This document shows positions 1 through 11,075 of a stretch of DNA of 64,000 bases, in pieces. The DNA is from Locusta migratoria. Its lineage: Eukaryota; Arthropoda; Insecta; Orthoptera; Acrididae. The stretch lies in NCBI GenBank assembly GCA_026315105.1, contig CM048755.1, positions 757,349,301 to 757,413,300 on the forward strand, given 5' to 3'. Made by a program: the position numbers and the translations under genes. Within the stretch, counting starts at the first letter, position 1. Each line of letters begins with the position of its first letter. The notes under the pieces were generated by a model, which was not told the DNA's origin, did not search any database, and saw only the letters and a program-made list of their open reading frames with translations.

Positions 1-794
1 GAAGTCAAATAAAAGGGCTTGCACTTGGGAGGGTGCGGGGGGAGGGGGGGGGGGAGGGGGCGAAGAAGCCCACATGGGGGCGCCCCGCCCAACAATGTCA
101 TACAATTATTTGGTTTTTCATTTCTCACGTAGTCGTCCATAAACTTGAATTCCTCCGCGAAATGCTGATAAAGTGATTCGGCGTTAGGATGAAGTATGTT
201 ATCCCTGAGCTTTTTCTTGTTGAGCAGCAATGGCATCCGAAAGTCCCACATGATACCCCCTCAGAACGTATTCCATTGACAGTATGTGTCTAGCGTGCAG
301 CATTACAGCTGGCCTCCATACACGTCGTTGACGGGTATTGAGACAAGTGTGGCATTCAATTGTGAATGCACCAATTTTTTCGTAGTCCATTCTTGGTTAT
401 TTAGGGCCCACATGTGCCATATATCATGGTGTAGGGGCCGGCCCTCTCTATAATATTGGGCTACAGACTTGTTTGGCTCTCACGAAGTCATTGTTTATCA
501 TAGTAGCAGTCTGGTCGGGGTTCCTTCGAGCAGATGGTGATTTACTGTTTCAAAGGACGTTAGATTCTAACCACCTTGACATTTTCAGACGTGTTCTGCT
601 ATCTATGAGTAAGATGTAGAACGTTTTGGTACTCTGTAAGAAATGTGACAGCGCAGACTAGAAAGAATCGTGAGCGAATCGTAGGAATCAATTCGCAATG
701 TGGGATTCAGTAGCAGGAAACAATTCAGGATAAAGAATCGTGTTGCTCTACTCTAGCACGCAGTGAACATTTCAAATTGGGTACTTGGCGAAAG
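1..794. other. Spacer without a supported gene
   Basis: A G-rich tract lies at 38-60. The minus strand of about 100-400 has short overlapping open frames in different registers, which looks like the remains of a coding sequence, but I cannot name a family. No promoter, RNA gene or repeat boundary is evident. Confidence 0.4.
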
Positions 795-805
795 GCCGCT
801 GTTCA

Positions 806-988
806 AAAAATGTTCAAATGTTTGTTAAGCTTATGGGACTTAACTACGGGGTCATCAGTCCCTAAACTTACAAACTACTTGTGAACTACTTACGAACTAG
901 GACGGCACAAATGATTCGAACCCCCGACGGTAGTGGCCGTGCAGACCGTGACTGAAGCGCCTCAGTCCCCTCGGCAACCGCGGCCGGC
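806..988 (-). mobile_element. tRNA-derived SINE, family A
   Basis: The minus strand reads as a tRNA-like head (A box GTTGCCGAGGGGAC-type, B box ending GGGTTCGAATC) followed by a body with the phrase GGACTGATGACCCCGTAGTT. It is flanked by the 11-bp direct repeat GCCGCTGTTCA at 795-805 and 989-999, an exact target-site duplication. The central part is shorter than in the other copies. The duplication plus the pol III promoter boxes indicate LINE-mobilised retroposition. Confidence 0.88.
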
Positions 989-1176
989 GCCGCTGTTCAC
1001 AGCGATATACGGAGTTCTACGTCCTGAATGGACCGAAGAACTTGTGGCCCGATAAATAGCAATATTGCCTATTTTCAAACCGTCCAGAGCGCGCAGCCTA
1101 ATGTGGCGTGGAGGGAGAAGGTTCAGGCTGGAAGTGCTCGTCATATTTTCCAACCGTGACTAACATTCATTTAGGT

Positions 1177-1368
1177 TCAAATGTTTGTAAAGCTTATGGG
1201 ACCTAACTACGGGGTCATCAGTCCCTAAACTTACAAACTACTTACGAACTAGCTAACACTAAGGACGGCACAAATATCCATGCCCGAGGGGGGATTCGAA
1301 CACCCGACGGTAGTGGCCGTGCAGACCGTGACTGGCGCGCTGCACTCCCCTCGGTTACCGCGGCCGGC
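1177..1368 (-). mobile_element. tRNA-derived SINE, family A
   Basis: Full-length copy of the same SINE, with the tRNA-like head at the right end. The target-site duplication TTCATTTAGGT lies at 1166-1176 and 1369-1379. Sequence is close to the copies at 6810 and 47283. Confidence 0.9.
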
Positions 1369-1379
1369 TTCATTTAGGT

Positions 1380-1900
1380 CATCAGTAATAAGAAACTGTG
1401 TTTATTTCACCTTTCTTAGCTGCATTTTTTCTGTATATTGATGATGAATATACTGAGCACGCTCGTATCTTACAGGATGTCAACAGCAGTGTTTTTGCAC
1501 GTATACGTTTTTACTTTGGCCCCTGTCGCATCTCGACTAACCTGATAAATACATAAAAAACGTTAGGGACAAATTAGGTGCGTAGATGAAGCGTAGCAAT
1601 CAACATCCTCAATGTGGTTAGTGTGCGGCATCTAACCATCAATGAGTGGCTTCCGAGAGGCACGATAAACCTGAAGAAACGTGTTAACTTTCAAGGCGAA
1701 TTGAGGCTATTGTGAAGGGCAGAGGATATGTTACATGGTAATAACGCCGTGTTTCCAGTGGAAGACTATTATTTTACAATTATTGGTATGGTGTCTGTTC
1801 TTTTCGGAGGTGTTCGAAAAAAGACACCATATCAATAATGGAAGATATGCCCACAACAGGCAATAGACAACACATTAATACGCTCGTTGCGGGAATTCAG

Positions 1901-1902
<2 letters not shown>
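1380..1902. other. AT-rich spacer
   Basis: No open frame with recognisable similarity. An imperfect inverted pair around 1775-1840 (the phrase ATTGGTATGGTGTCT and its near complement) could be a short hairpin. Nothing else is supported. Confidence 0.4.
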
Positions 1903-1943
<41 letters not shown>

Positions 1944-1977
1944 CGTTTGCAGCCTTCTCCGGAAATACACTTGTTTC

Positions 1978-2029
<52 letters not shown>
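1903..2029. repeat. Microsatellites (GT)n/(GC)n and (AG)n
   Basis: A GT run passing into GC occupies about 1903-1945, and an AG run occupies 1981-2029. The two are separated by about 35 bp of unique sequence. Confidence 0.97.
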
Positions 2030-2033
<4 letters not shown>

Positions 2034-2060
2034 GCACTGACGTGTTTTACGGTGTCAAAA

Positions 2061-2830
2061 CTCCGTTATTTTTGCAAATCTCTCTCAAACGATACGAGAT
2101 ATGAAATAAACACAAGGGAACAAGTAGAGAATTTTCTCCTCTACAAATTCGTTTATTAAATGTTCGCGTCAGATGAACTGTTTATTTGCAAATAAAATCA
2201 CATTACAAACGGCTTTTTTTGGTATTTCTAACGTATTTCTTGTCCGAAATATTTCAAAAAGCGAGGTTCTGGTCTCTGGTAGGTAACAATTATGTCTGTA
2301 AAATTTGGTGCCGATCGGTTGAACGGTTTGACTTAAAAAGTGGGAACACGTAACAGCCAGACAGACATCGTCAAATCGCCGTTATTTTTGCAAATATCTC
2401 TGCAACGATGCAAGATATGAAAAAAAAACATACTAGAGCGAATTGTAGAGAATTTTCCCCTCTACCAATTAGGTTACTAAATTTTCGTGTCAGATGAACG
2501 GTTTGTTTGCAATTACAATTATATTAAAAACGGCTTTTTTTGGCATTACTACCGTATTTTTTGTCCGAAAAAATTGAAAAAGAGAGGTTCTGGTCTCTGG
2601 CGGCCTACAATTATGTCTGCAAAATTTGGTGCTGATCGGTTGAACGGTTCGTCTTAAAAACAGGGAACACGTTACGGACAGCCAGACAGACATCCCAAAA
2701 TCGCCGTTATTTTTGCAAATATCTCAAACTATACGAAATATGAAAAAAAAAAAAAAACAAATTCGGTTTTTCATTTTTCGTGTCAGATGAATGGTTAAGC
2801 CGTTATTTACATTTAAATTTCGAGCTGTCA
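2061..2830. repeat. Tandem repeat, ~316-325 bp period, 2.4 copies
   Basis: Three units start with the phrase CCGTTATTTTTGCAAAT near 2061, 2377 and 2702, giving periods of about 316 and 325 bp. Units 1 and 2 share the whole order of blocks: a TGTCAGATGAAC-type block, an oligo-T block, a GGTTCTGGTCTCTGG block, a TCGGTTGAACGGTT block and a CAGCCAGACAGACATC block. Unit 3 has lost most of its middle. No long coding frame runs through it. It could be a short satellite or a segmental duplication of a transposon part. Confidence 0.85.
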
Positions 2831-3758
2831 AAAGACGATTGCAAAGGTCCGCTTTTAGTGTTACTACCGTAATCTAAAGTGGGCCAAAATCACCTCCGTT
2901 TACGCTAGAAAGTTTAGGTGGCACATTGATACAATTTGTATAAGCTTCGCCCACCAGACCAAAATCCTGAGTTCGACCTTGCCTATGGCAACAGTAATAT
3001 AATGTATACAACGCATAAATGAATATAAGACGTAATGCAAGTGGGGCAGACACAGGAAAGATAGCGAGGCGGCGAGAGGTGGGTAATCCCCGGCCGTCAC
3101 GCGGTCGGGGCTTCACCGGCGTGCCTGCAAGCACAGACAAGTTACTCTGTGCTGCAAGTCACACAACAACGCCGGAACAGCATACAACATCGACACCACT
3201 TTGAAAAAGTGACGCATCCGGTTTTCAGCAAAATACTTCAAGAAACGTCTAAACAGCTATATGATAAAATATCACGAACTATGGCTTCTGTAGCGTGCAA
3301 TGCATACCTATTCAGCGTCGAATGAAAATATTAAATTCTTGGCTTCAACAAAAAAACAAATTGGACATCTGACAGACTTGAAATCAGTAGGCAATTAAGC
3401 AAGTGAATGACCTGCTATTATACGACGCCAGTCGTCATTGTCTGTAAAAGAAAGTCAAGCAATACGGTAGTTAGCGAGTTCCTACGTACCCAATGTTGTT
3501 GTTGTCTTCATTCCCAAAACTGCTTTGACCCAGACCACCACGCTCCCCAATCTCTGAATAAGAATGGCAACCCACAGCTCTTTGAACCTGCTTATTGTTT
3601 TCGTTTTTCGCCTCGGTTCCATTAACCCTCTGCCATGCACTTAATCCGTAACTGGTACACCGAAAAATTGTAAAGCATAAAGTACACATTGGTCCTTAGG
3701 GGCCATATAAGGTTTGAGTATGTTTTGGTTAAAACAGGAGTAATTTACTATACTAATG
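2831..3758. other. Spacer without a supported gene
   Basis: Only short frames under 90 codons are present, with no family similarity that I recognise and no splice structure that connects them. Confidence 0.4.
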
Positions 3759-3769
3759 TTTTAAAATTA

Positions 3770-3974
3770 AAAAAAAAATGTTCAAATGTTTGTAAATCTA
3801 TCGGACCAAACTGCGTGGTCATCAGTCCGTAGCTTACAAACTACTTAAACCTAGGTAAACTAACCTACGGACAAACACACACAGCCATGCCCCAGAGAGA
3901 ACTCGAACCTCCACGCCGAGCAACCGCGCGCTCGGAACGAGACGCTTTAGACCGCTCGGCTACTCCACCGCGGC
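3770..3974 (-). mobile_element. tRNA-derived SINE, family B
   Basis: The minus strand begins GCCGCGGTGGAGTAGCCGAG, a leucine/serine-like tRNA head with a B box reading GAGGTTCGAG. The body ends in CAAACATTTGAACATTT and an A-rich tail. The target duplication TTTTAAAATTA is at 3759-3769 and 3975-3985. The body is clearly related to family A although the head differs. Confidence 0.9.
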
Positions 3975-4109
3975 TTTTAAAATTACATTCCTCATTTATG
4001 GTCATATCTTAACGACGTTACAAAAAGAGACAGTAAAGCGCATAAAATATAAAATGTGATACACATACTTTCCCAAAGTCCTACGCATCAGTTACAAATA
4101 ATAAGCTGC

Positions 4110-4365
4110 TGCTGCTGTTGTGGTCTTCAGTCCGTATATTGGATGTTCACAAGTTTCGCTTCTTCAGAAACACTTTTCTTCCCATAGCCATTCGGCATTT
4201 TATATCTTCTTTACTTCGGCCATCAGAAGTTATCTTGCTACCCAAATAACAAAATTCATCTATTACCTTTATTGTCTCATTACCTAATCTAATTCCTTCA
4301 ACATCGCCTGATTTTCTGACATTGCATTCCATTACCTTCGTTTTGTTCTTGTTAATGTTCAAAAT
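4110..4365 (-). mobile_element. LINE 3' fragment (same family as 42715-45755)
   Basis: A minus-strand frame from 4362 to 4147 encodes a 71-residue piece of the LINE C-terminal region (motifs MNINKNKTKVMEC, DEFCYLGSKITSDGRS, MAMGRK), immediately C-terminal to the reverse transcriptase palm. The LINE 3' end (the phrase GACTGAAGACCACAAC followed by GCA-type repeats) follows after an internal deletion. It is dead, since everything upstream of the thumb region is absent. Confidence 0.8.
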
Positions 4366-4701
4366 AATAAGCTACACAACTGAAACTACACATTTAAACA
4401 CATAATAGACTATGCTTCACAACTGTAAACAAGAAGAAAAGTTCAAAAGAAATATAAAAATTTTAGTTTGAATTTTCAGCCGAATGACTAAATGATTTAT
4501 GAAAATAGTACATAATAATAGGAATTACGACAAAAATTTAGTTTTCAATTGTTCAGTGCCTTTACCAGTCCATTTCAGTTATTTTATTCATCCAAACTAG
4601 GCGAATCAGTTTGGACGTAAAACTTCGATATCAGTACACTCCCGTGATGCTTTGCTATCTTTCTTAGATAGGCACACAGAGCATCTCCTGCTCTTTGATT
4701 T

Positions 4702-5117
4702 GCCGCGGTGGAGTAGCCGAGCGGTCTAAAGCGTCACGCTGCGGAGTGCGCGGTTGCTCGCCGTGGAGGTTCGAGTCCTCCCTGGGGCATGGATGTTTGT
4801 GTTTCAAAAATGTTCAAATGTTTGTTAAGCTTATGGGACTCAACTACGGGATCATCAGTCCCTAAACTTACAAACTACTTATCAACTACCTTATACTAAA
4901 GACGGCACAAATATCCATGCCCGAGGGGGGATTCGACCGCCGACCGTAGTGGCCGTGCAGACCGTGACTGGAGCGCCTCAGTCTCCTCGCCCACCGCGGC
5001 CGGCTGTTTGTGTTTGTCCTTAGGTTAGTTTACCTAGGTTTAAGTAATTTGTAACCTGATGACCACACAGTTTGGTCCGATAGATTTATAAACATTTTTT
5101 TTTTTTTTTTTTTTTTG
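4702..5117 (+). mobile_element. tRNA-derived SINE, family B, split by a family A SINE
   Basis: The tRNA-like head starts at 4702, directly after the left target duplication GCTCTTTGATTT (4690-4701). The body resumes after the nested insertion and ends in a T-rich stretch at 5094-5116. The right duplication is at 5118-5129. The nested element occupies 4805-5004. Confidence 0.92.
4805..5004 (-). mobile_element. tRNA-derived SINE, family A, nested in a family B SINE
   Basis: Complete family A copy in minus orientation inserted just after the tRNA-like head of the host SINE. The duplicated target TGTTTGTGTTT at 4794-4804 and 5005-5015 is host-SINE sequence. This proves that family A was active after this family B copy had inserted. 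Confidence 0.93.
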
Positions 5118-5129
5118 GCTCTTTGATTT

Positions 5130-5600
5130 AGTAGCACAAGTTTCGCTGTGAGCGCGGGATGCTCCTGACGCCTTGGAGGAAGTCATGCCTAAAATCAGAA
5201 ATGGAATTCATGGCATCTTTTCCAAAATAGGGTGAAACCCATTTTCTTTTCATACAATCACATACTAGTTGCGTTCCAAGTTGAATGAAGGATTATCTAC
5301 GTGTCACAACATCAATGTCTCCTTCCCATGGTACAAAACCAAAGCATTCACACCTGCTATGTCTAGCGTAGTGTAGAAGACAGCCACTGGTTTGTATCTG
5401 TAATATTTTCCTCGTTCACTCTTCTGAACCATTGGTACCATAAATCAGAGATACTGCAACAATGTAGTGGACTGGTAGCCAATAGAACGCCAGGAGAGTA
5501 CAAGGAGAGGCAAGTCAGTGCTACGACACACATCCCAGAGCTATAAAAAAGAAAGTTACGTGTTAGTGTGATTGACGGAGTAATTATGTAGACGTCTCTG
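5130..5600. other. Spacer without a supported gene
   Basis: No recognisable coding or repeat family. Confidence 0.35.
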
Positions 5601-5610
5601 CGATTTTACT

Positions 5611-5800
5611 AAATGTTTGTTAAGCTTATGGGATTTAACTACAGGGTCATCAGTCCCTAAACTTACAAACTACTTATCTACTACCTTATACTAAGGACGG
5701 CACAAATATCCATGCCCGAGGGGGGATTCGAACCCCCGACCGTAGTTGCCGTGCAGACCGTGACTGGAGCGCCTCAGTCCCCTCGGTCACCGCGGCCGGC
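5611..5800 (-). mobile_element. tRNA-derived SINE, family A
   Basis: Full head and body. The target duplication CGATTTTACT is at 5601-5610 and 5801-5810. The right duplication abuts a compound microsatellite. Confidence 0.9.
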
Positions 5801-5816
5801 CGATTTTACTTCCCCT

Positions 5817-5823
<7 letters not shown>

Positions 5824-5903
<80 letters not shown>
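5824..5903. repeat. Compound microsatellite (TC)n(AC)n
   Basis: A TC run to 5856 passes directly into an AC run to about 5903. Confidence 0.97.
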
Positions 5904-5904
<1 letters not shown>

Positions 5905-5924
5905 TTCAAAATCAAATGCTGTAA

Positions 5925-6095
5925 TCGTAAGAGACCAAACTTCTAACGTCATCTGTCCCAAGATTCACAAACTACTTTAACTTACGCTGAGAACACCACA
6001 CAACACACCCATGACCAAGGAAGGACCCGAACCTCCGGCGGGAGCGGCTGCACGATCCAGAACATGGCGTTGTATACCGCACGGCCACCCCCCCC
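5925..6095 (-). mobile_element. Diverged tRNA-derived SINE copy
   Basis: The minus strand shows a tRNA-like head (GTGGCCGTGCGGTATACAA and a B box reading GGAGGTTCGGGTC), then a body with partial similarity to families A and B, such as an altered CAAACTACTTTAACTTA block. No clear target duplication. It is an older or different subfamily, bounded on the right by a C tract and a CA microsatellite. Confidence 0.7.
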
Positions 6096-6096
6096 C

Positions 6097-6097
<1 letters not shown>

Positions 6098-6149
<52 letters not shown>
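6098..6149. repeat. Microsatellite (CA)n
   Basis: Uninterrupted CA dinucleotides. Confidence 0.97.
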
Positions 6150-6151
<2 letters not shown>

Positions 6152-6796
6152 CCAATGCTAACTTGACGATTCCCTCATGTCCCAGAATGTGTCCTACTAA
6201 TGAATCCCTTCTTTCAGTCTCTTAAATTTATTTTCTTCCGAATTATGTTCATTACCTCATTAATTACGCCATCTACCTACATAATCTTCAGCATTCTCAA
6301 TTGGTGCCCAACAGAGAACTCAAATTGGAGTAGATAATGCCGGTTCAGTCCGAGGATTTTTTTAACTGCCACTGCGGTACTGACAATGTTTCTTGATGTG
6401 AGAAGTCCCGATTTTTTGTGTGGTTCGAAATCCACGTTAAATTATACTTCCCCTAACAACTGGCTGGGTCAGTCACTTCAAACGTCGTTATGGAAGGTAA
6501 TGGCATACCTGCTCCCAAAGTACCACGAATAGTGGTGCGCCAAGTATAATTACTGTAAGCACACAGCATTGGTGGTGTGGCCATCAGTGGCCGACCGACT
6601 TCCTGTAGCCCCTCTGCCTGTCGCGAGCCGGTGACGTCAGCAATTTCCACACATGCCGCGCGCGTGCACTTCCTAGTAGACGCCAGTGACTGCCGACACT
6701 TCTTTCTGGCCTGCCATACGTATGTGCACGCATTTTGAGAGAGAGATGAAGAGATATTGGCGTAGAATCGCAATAGAAATTCCTAATGCAACGACG
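6150..6796. other. Spacer without a supported gene
   Basis: The minus-strand frame 6773-6453 (106 codons) has no recognisable domain and lies in unremarkable sequence. I do not call it a gene. Confidence 0.4.
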
Positions 6797-6809
6797 GATA
6801 ATTTAAATG

Positions 6810-7002
6810 TTCAAATGTTTGTAAAGCTTATGGGACTTAACTACGGGGTCATCAGTCCCTAAACTTACAAACTACTTATGAACTAGCTAACACTAAGGAC
6901 GGCACAAATATCCATGCCCGAGGGGGGATTCGAACCCCCGACCGTAGTGGCCGTGCAGACCGTGACTGAAGCTCCTCAGTCCCCTCGGCCACCGCGGCCG
7001 AC
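6810..7002 (-). mobile_element. tRNA-derived SINE, family A
   Basis: Full-length copy. The target duplication GATAATTTAAATG is at 6797-6809 and 7003-7015. Confidence 0.92.
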
Positions 7003-7015
7003 GATAATTTAAATG

Positions 7016-7451
7016 GCAAGGAAGGAGAGACGCACGCTTTGCATTAGTTTATAACGTGTTCTGCAAACAAAATATTATGCATACCTTCCTTGTAACTAAA
7101 TTAAACAGCGTCGAGTACTTGCGACAGGCCACCTGAACAGCTCACCCACTTTTTATGCCGGAAGAAAATCTTTCAATCAAAAGTTGTTTGTTTCATTTGG
7201 GTGGTCTAATACCACACTGCCCCACTACAAGGAGGAGAGCGGCAGGAGTAGTTATAGTTTGGGGGTATGGCCCCAGATGATTGACAGGATAATTGACATC
7301 GAACATGATATTACTCTTAACAAGAGTTTGAAATTTCGTAAACAGCTTCAGAAGACTGGGAAAACCCACCTCACCCGGTCTCAAAATTCGAGATGCTGTC
7401 GGTTTGGGGTCCTGCTCCTGCGACAGGTGGAGACTTGCCTGGCTGCCACTT
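7016..7451. other. Spacer without a supported gene
   Basis: Low-complexity phrases such as CCACACTGCCCC recur here and again at 7715-7905, suggesting an old degenerate repeat. No gene is supported. Confidence 0.35.
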
Positions 7452-7463
7452 CCAGCAGATACA

Positions 7464-7628
7464 AAATGTTTGGGACTTAACTACGGGGTTATCAGTCCCT
7501 AAGCTTACAAACTACTTATGAAGTACCTAAGACTAAGGACGGCACAAATATCAATGCCCGAGGGGGGATACGAACCCCCGACCGTAGTGGCCGTGCAGAC
7601 CGGGACTAGAGCGCCCCAGTCCCTTCGG
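7464..7628 (-). mobile_element. tRNA-derived SINE, family A, truncated at both ends
   Basis: The head lacks the outermost CCGCGGCCGG block and the body lacks its terminal CAAACATTTGAAC part. The duplicated target CCAGCAGATACA is nevertheless exact at 7452-7463 and 7629-7640. Confidence 0.85.
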
Positions 7629-7640
7629 CCAGCAGATACA

Positions 7641-8760
7641 GACTTGCCTGCCCCCACCACCTCCGTCAGTTTGGTGGCGCTGTTCCTCCGGCAGGTCGAG
7701 ACATGTCCACCCCCGGGCAATCCGCCACTGTCCCCGATTATATTTTTATTCTAATTTGCATATCAAATTAACTGCAGCATCCCATTATCTTGCTTTAACA
7801 ATTTCTGAACTTGTCCGCCTCCGAGAGATGCTCTACTCCCCACCTACCACCCCTAACATATACGGACTTGTTCGCACCACACTGCCCCCGATTAATTTGT
7901 GTATCAATTCGTACTTAGTATTAAATGAATGTACGCAAATTTTCTCTCGAAACACGTTTATTATATTTTTACGGACGTTATAGCTCATTGTACTGCCCCG
8001 CCCTCCACACCAACCGCCCTCCAACCATCGGAATGGGTTTCATGGTTATTTTATATAATTCACTACATTTTGTTTCCAGTGGAGCCGTCCAAAGGTCCTC
8101 ATAGAGCTCTGGAAATGGACTGACTACCAGATCACGTGGTCCCCCTCCCCTCCATTTTCGTGCCCCACCACCACCAGATAATGGCCCTTTCTCCTCCCGC
8201 AGCACGAAATTGGGGGAAATCACAGTCAGTCAGATCCTAGATCCAGCAGGGTAAGAACCTCGTCCTTCCAGCAGCTGCTACAATGTTGGTCGTAAGTAAT
8301 GTTGAACATCAATTTTTTTAACAATTATATGTAACATCAGAAATTTTTATGCGGTACAGCCGCAATTTGCTAAACATCCCTGTGTTTATCGGAAATCATT
8401 AGCTGGATAGGAAGGGAGCAACAAGACACAAAGTACAAGAGATCAGCCCTATGTGACTGGTGCAGGAAGGATGTGCATCAAACTACCGCAAATTGGCAGG
8501 TGACCAATTCATGGTTGGCCTCCCGGCTGGTGGATGCCCACTTACTCAGATCAGTACTATATATACTACAAAGTCTGTGCACTCAGTTTTAATATCATAA
8601 TACGCTGATCTTTAATTACTGATCATACTGCATGCCAATATACGTGTGCCTATAGAGGAGACGTAAAGAAAATCATCGGTATTGCCAGAAGCATATACTG
8701 TAATTGCACTAATAAATATCTTGGAATCATCGATCCCACACACACTGTAACCATCTGCTG

Positions 8761-8764
<4 letters not shown>
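7641..8764. other. Spacer without a supported gene
   Basis: Pyrimidine-rich stretches and degenerate internal repeats around 7710-7910. No credible open frame. Confidence 0.35.

Positions 8765-8814
<50 letters not shown>
8765..8814. repeat. Microsatellite (TC)n
   Basis: About 25 uninterrupted TC units. Confidence 0.97.
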
Positions 8815-8815
<1 letters not shown>

Positions 8816-9439
8816 GCGACAATGCCCTGTTACAACATTAGACACTGCACACAATTCTTTTGTAAATGTACCCAGTCTCTACAGTATTTCCTTAGAACGA
8901 TGTATAGCTGTCTTCTATTTCCTTACCCAAGCAGTATTTCGACAGGTACAATGAAGGTAAGTTTTGAACTCCATGTCTTCCTGTATTTCACCTCTTTTGT
9001 GGTTTTAATATCCAGTTCTGAGCCTCCCTACAATTCTTCTAGACGAGGTAATACTTTAACTACCCGATAGCTTCGATGCAACACACTTTCCACAGATTTT
9101 TCATTTCTGTAGAGCAAGATCGACCAGCCCTTTACCCAGAATATAGACAGAGAGAGACAATAATTCTTACTCCAAACAGGAATCAAGATTCTTTCCTATG
9201 TTAACTAAGATTTCTTTATGCAATCCCTAAACTGAACTCGATTTTTTAAATCTATAATTACAAGTCGGAGTCTACCGCAAACGAAGATGTGTACTCTATA
9301 AACTTAGGATGCTAACCTATACACCACAACACCTAATAGTTTAAAAGAAAAATTTATCGCCATCTCCGCAAAACACCAACAAACCTCACACATTTCGAAG
9401 TCCTTTGTCAAATGAAATGATAGTATGACTTTTAAAATG
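8815..9439. other. Spacer without a supported gene
   Basis: Nothing recognised. One 82-codon frame at 8822-9070 shows no domain. Confidence 0.35.
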
Positions 9440-9600
9440 CACGGGATATCTCCATCGGGGTCTGGCCACCAACTGCAAGTCTTCTTAGTTGCACCATTTA
9501 AGTGACTCGCGTGGCGATAATGAGGACGTGTGGGGAATCGAGCCCGGGCCCCCCGCAAAGCTGCCGTTGAGCTGCGGAGGCGGACGTGCTTAACGACGTA
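9440..9600 (-). mobile_element. Possible decayed tRNA-derived SINE
   Basis: The minus strand contains a tRNA-like run: a CTCCGCAGCTCAACGGCAG stretch where an A box would be, and CCCGGGCTCGATTCCCC, a good B-box match. No target duplication or tail could be found, so this may be an old SINE or a chance B box. Confidence 0.4.
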
Positions 9601-10596
9601 AACACTCAAGGCAAGCACGCGAGTCTGAAAGAACGGTCACTGCGGCGCCCACAGCTGTCAACAACTGCTGGCTTAACATCAGCTGTGTAATTCAATGGTG
9701 GTATGTCAGATTTGCCGCTTTTCGAGTGCGGAAGTCTTCCCATTTACCCCAGACGGAGGGGAGCACCACACACACTGCCTCACGCATTTCATTAGGAAAG
9801 TCCCGCACAAGCGTCCACTACAAATGTCGCATGCCTTGTTTGGCTTTAAATGCGATGTGTAGTGGCCGCGTTTAACGGATGGGCATTTGCACTATCGAGC
9901 TTTGGTGAGTCCGCTTGTCTTCCACCATCGGAGTGCTTCTACAGCAGACAGTTTTCACCGTTCTGAACACTTGCTTATCATTTTTCACCTGCTTTTATAA
10001 TCAATTTAGATTTTTGTCTATTACAACGTCAGATATCACATGACAAAAAAGGTTAAACAGCAAAGTTACTTACCCCCTCCCCCCCCCCCCCAGAGAATGG
10101 AATCCGCAATAAAAAGGGGGGAGGGGGTTGATGATATTTACGATTTCGAAGTTACCACTCCTCTCGACCCCTAAGAGTTATAGTTTGGTGTCATTGGATT
10201 TTATTAACATGGAAACACATTGTAAGTAATCTCTGTTCACTTTAAAGTGAAATACAGACATTGACCATACGCCACTATTGACAACGTGCCTTGCGAAGAG
10301 AGCAGTTACAAATTTCTAGGACACACTGGACCAAATCCAGTTAGCAATATTATCACCAGGCAAATAGTAAAATATTATAATGAAGTAACATTATGTTGAA
10401 ATGAATGTGACGTAGATCGGTTAGTATGAGTAACTATTATGTCTGAATATACTTCTGACAATGTTACATTGTCCTTAGACGTAGAATTACGACAGACAGA
10501 CAAGCAACGACCGGGGGCATTCCACCTATCTTGAAAACAAGTAGTGACCGACGATAGTATACAATTTACTAATGAAGATAATGAGAAGTGGGCGTA

Positions 10597-10598
<2 letters not shown>
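9601..10598. other. Spacer with a C-tract/G-tract hairpin
   Basis: At 10074-10130 a run of C (CCCCCTCC, then about 13 C) is followed by the complementary GGGGGGAGGGGG, forming a possible strong hairpin. No coding sequence was recognised in the rest. Confidence 0.4.
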
Positions 10599-10599
<1 letters not shown>

Positions 10600-10634
<35 letters not shown>

Positions 10635-10646
10635 TATATATATATT
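10600..10646. repeat. Microsatellite (AT)n
   Basis: AT run with one AA interruption near 10628. Confidence 0.95.
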
Positions 10647-11075
10647 CCCTCAGAGCTACTAAAGTCCCTGGGAGAGCCAGCCATGACAAAACTATTTCAC
10701 CTGGTGTGTATGATGTATGAGACAGGCAAAATACCCTCAGTCATTATTACATTTTTCTTAATCCCCATTCCAAAGAAAGCAGGCGCAGACAGGTGTGAAA
10801 ATTACAGAACCATCAGTTTGATAAGTCATAGTTGCAAAATATTAACACGAATTATCTACAGGAGAATGGAAAAGCTGGTGGAAGCTGACCTCGGGGAAGA
10901 TCACTTTGAATTCAGGAGGAACGCAAGAACCCGGGAGGCAATACTCACTTTACGACTTATCTTAGAAGATAGATTAAGGAAAGGCAAACCTACATTTTTA
11001 GCTTTTGTAGATTTGGAGAAAGCTTTTGACACTGTTGACTGGAATACACTCTTTCAAATTCTGAAGTCAGCGGGG
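10647..11075 (+). mobile_element. LINE reverse transcriptase fragment, cut off by the retroviral insertion
   Basis: The reading frame at 10683-11075 encodes fingers and early palm of a non-LTR reverse transcriptase: PIPKKAGADRCENYRTISL, RRMEKLVEADL, then FVDLEKAFDTVDW, which carries the first catalytic aspartate. It is the same family as 19577-21745 and 42715-45755. It begins abruptly after the AT repeat and ends exactly where the 5' LTR begins. I found no continuation of the LINE downstream of 17565, so the far side has been deleted or rearranged. Confidence 0.88.

Noticed and set aside
2061..2830. Pair of LTRs
   Set aside because: The units are directly adjacent with no internal retroelement, so they are tandem repeats.
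4702..4790. tRNA-Leu/Ser gene
   Set aside because: A and B boxes are present, but the sequence continues into a SINE body and is flanked by a target duplication.
10074..10130. Rho-independent terminator-like C/G hairpin
   Set aside because: The context is eukaryotic, with no gene adjacent; it is low-complexity sequence.
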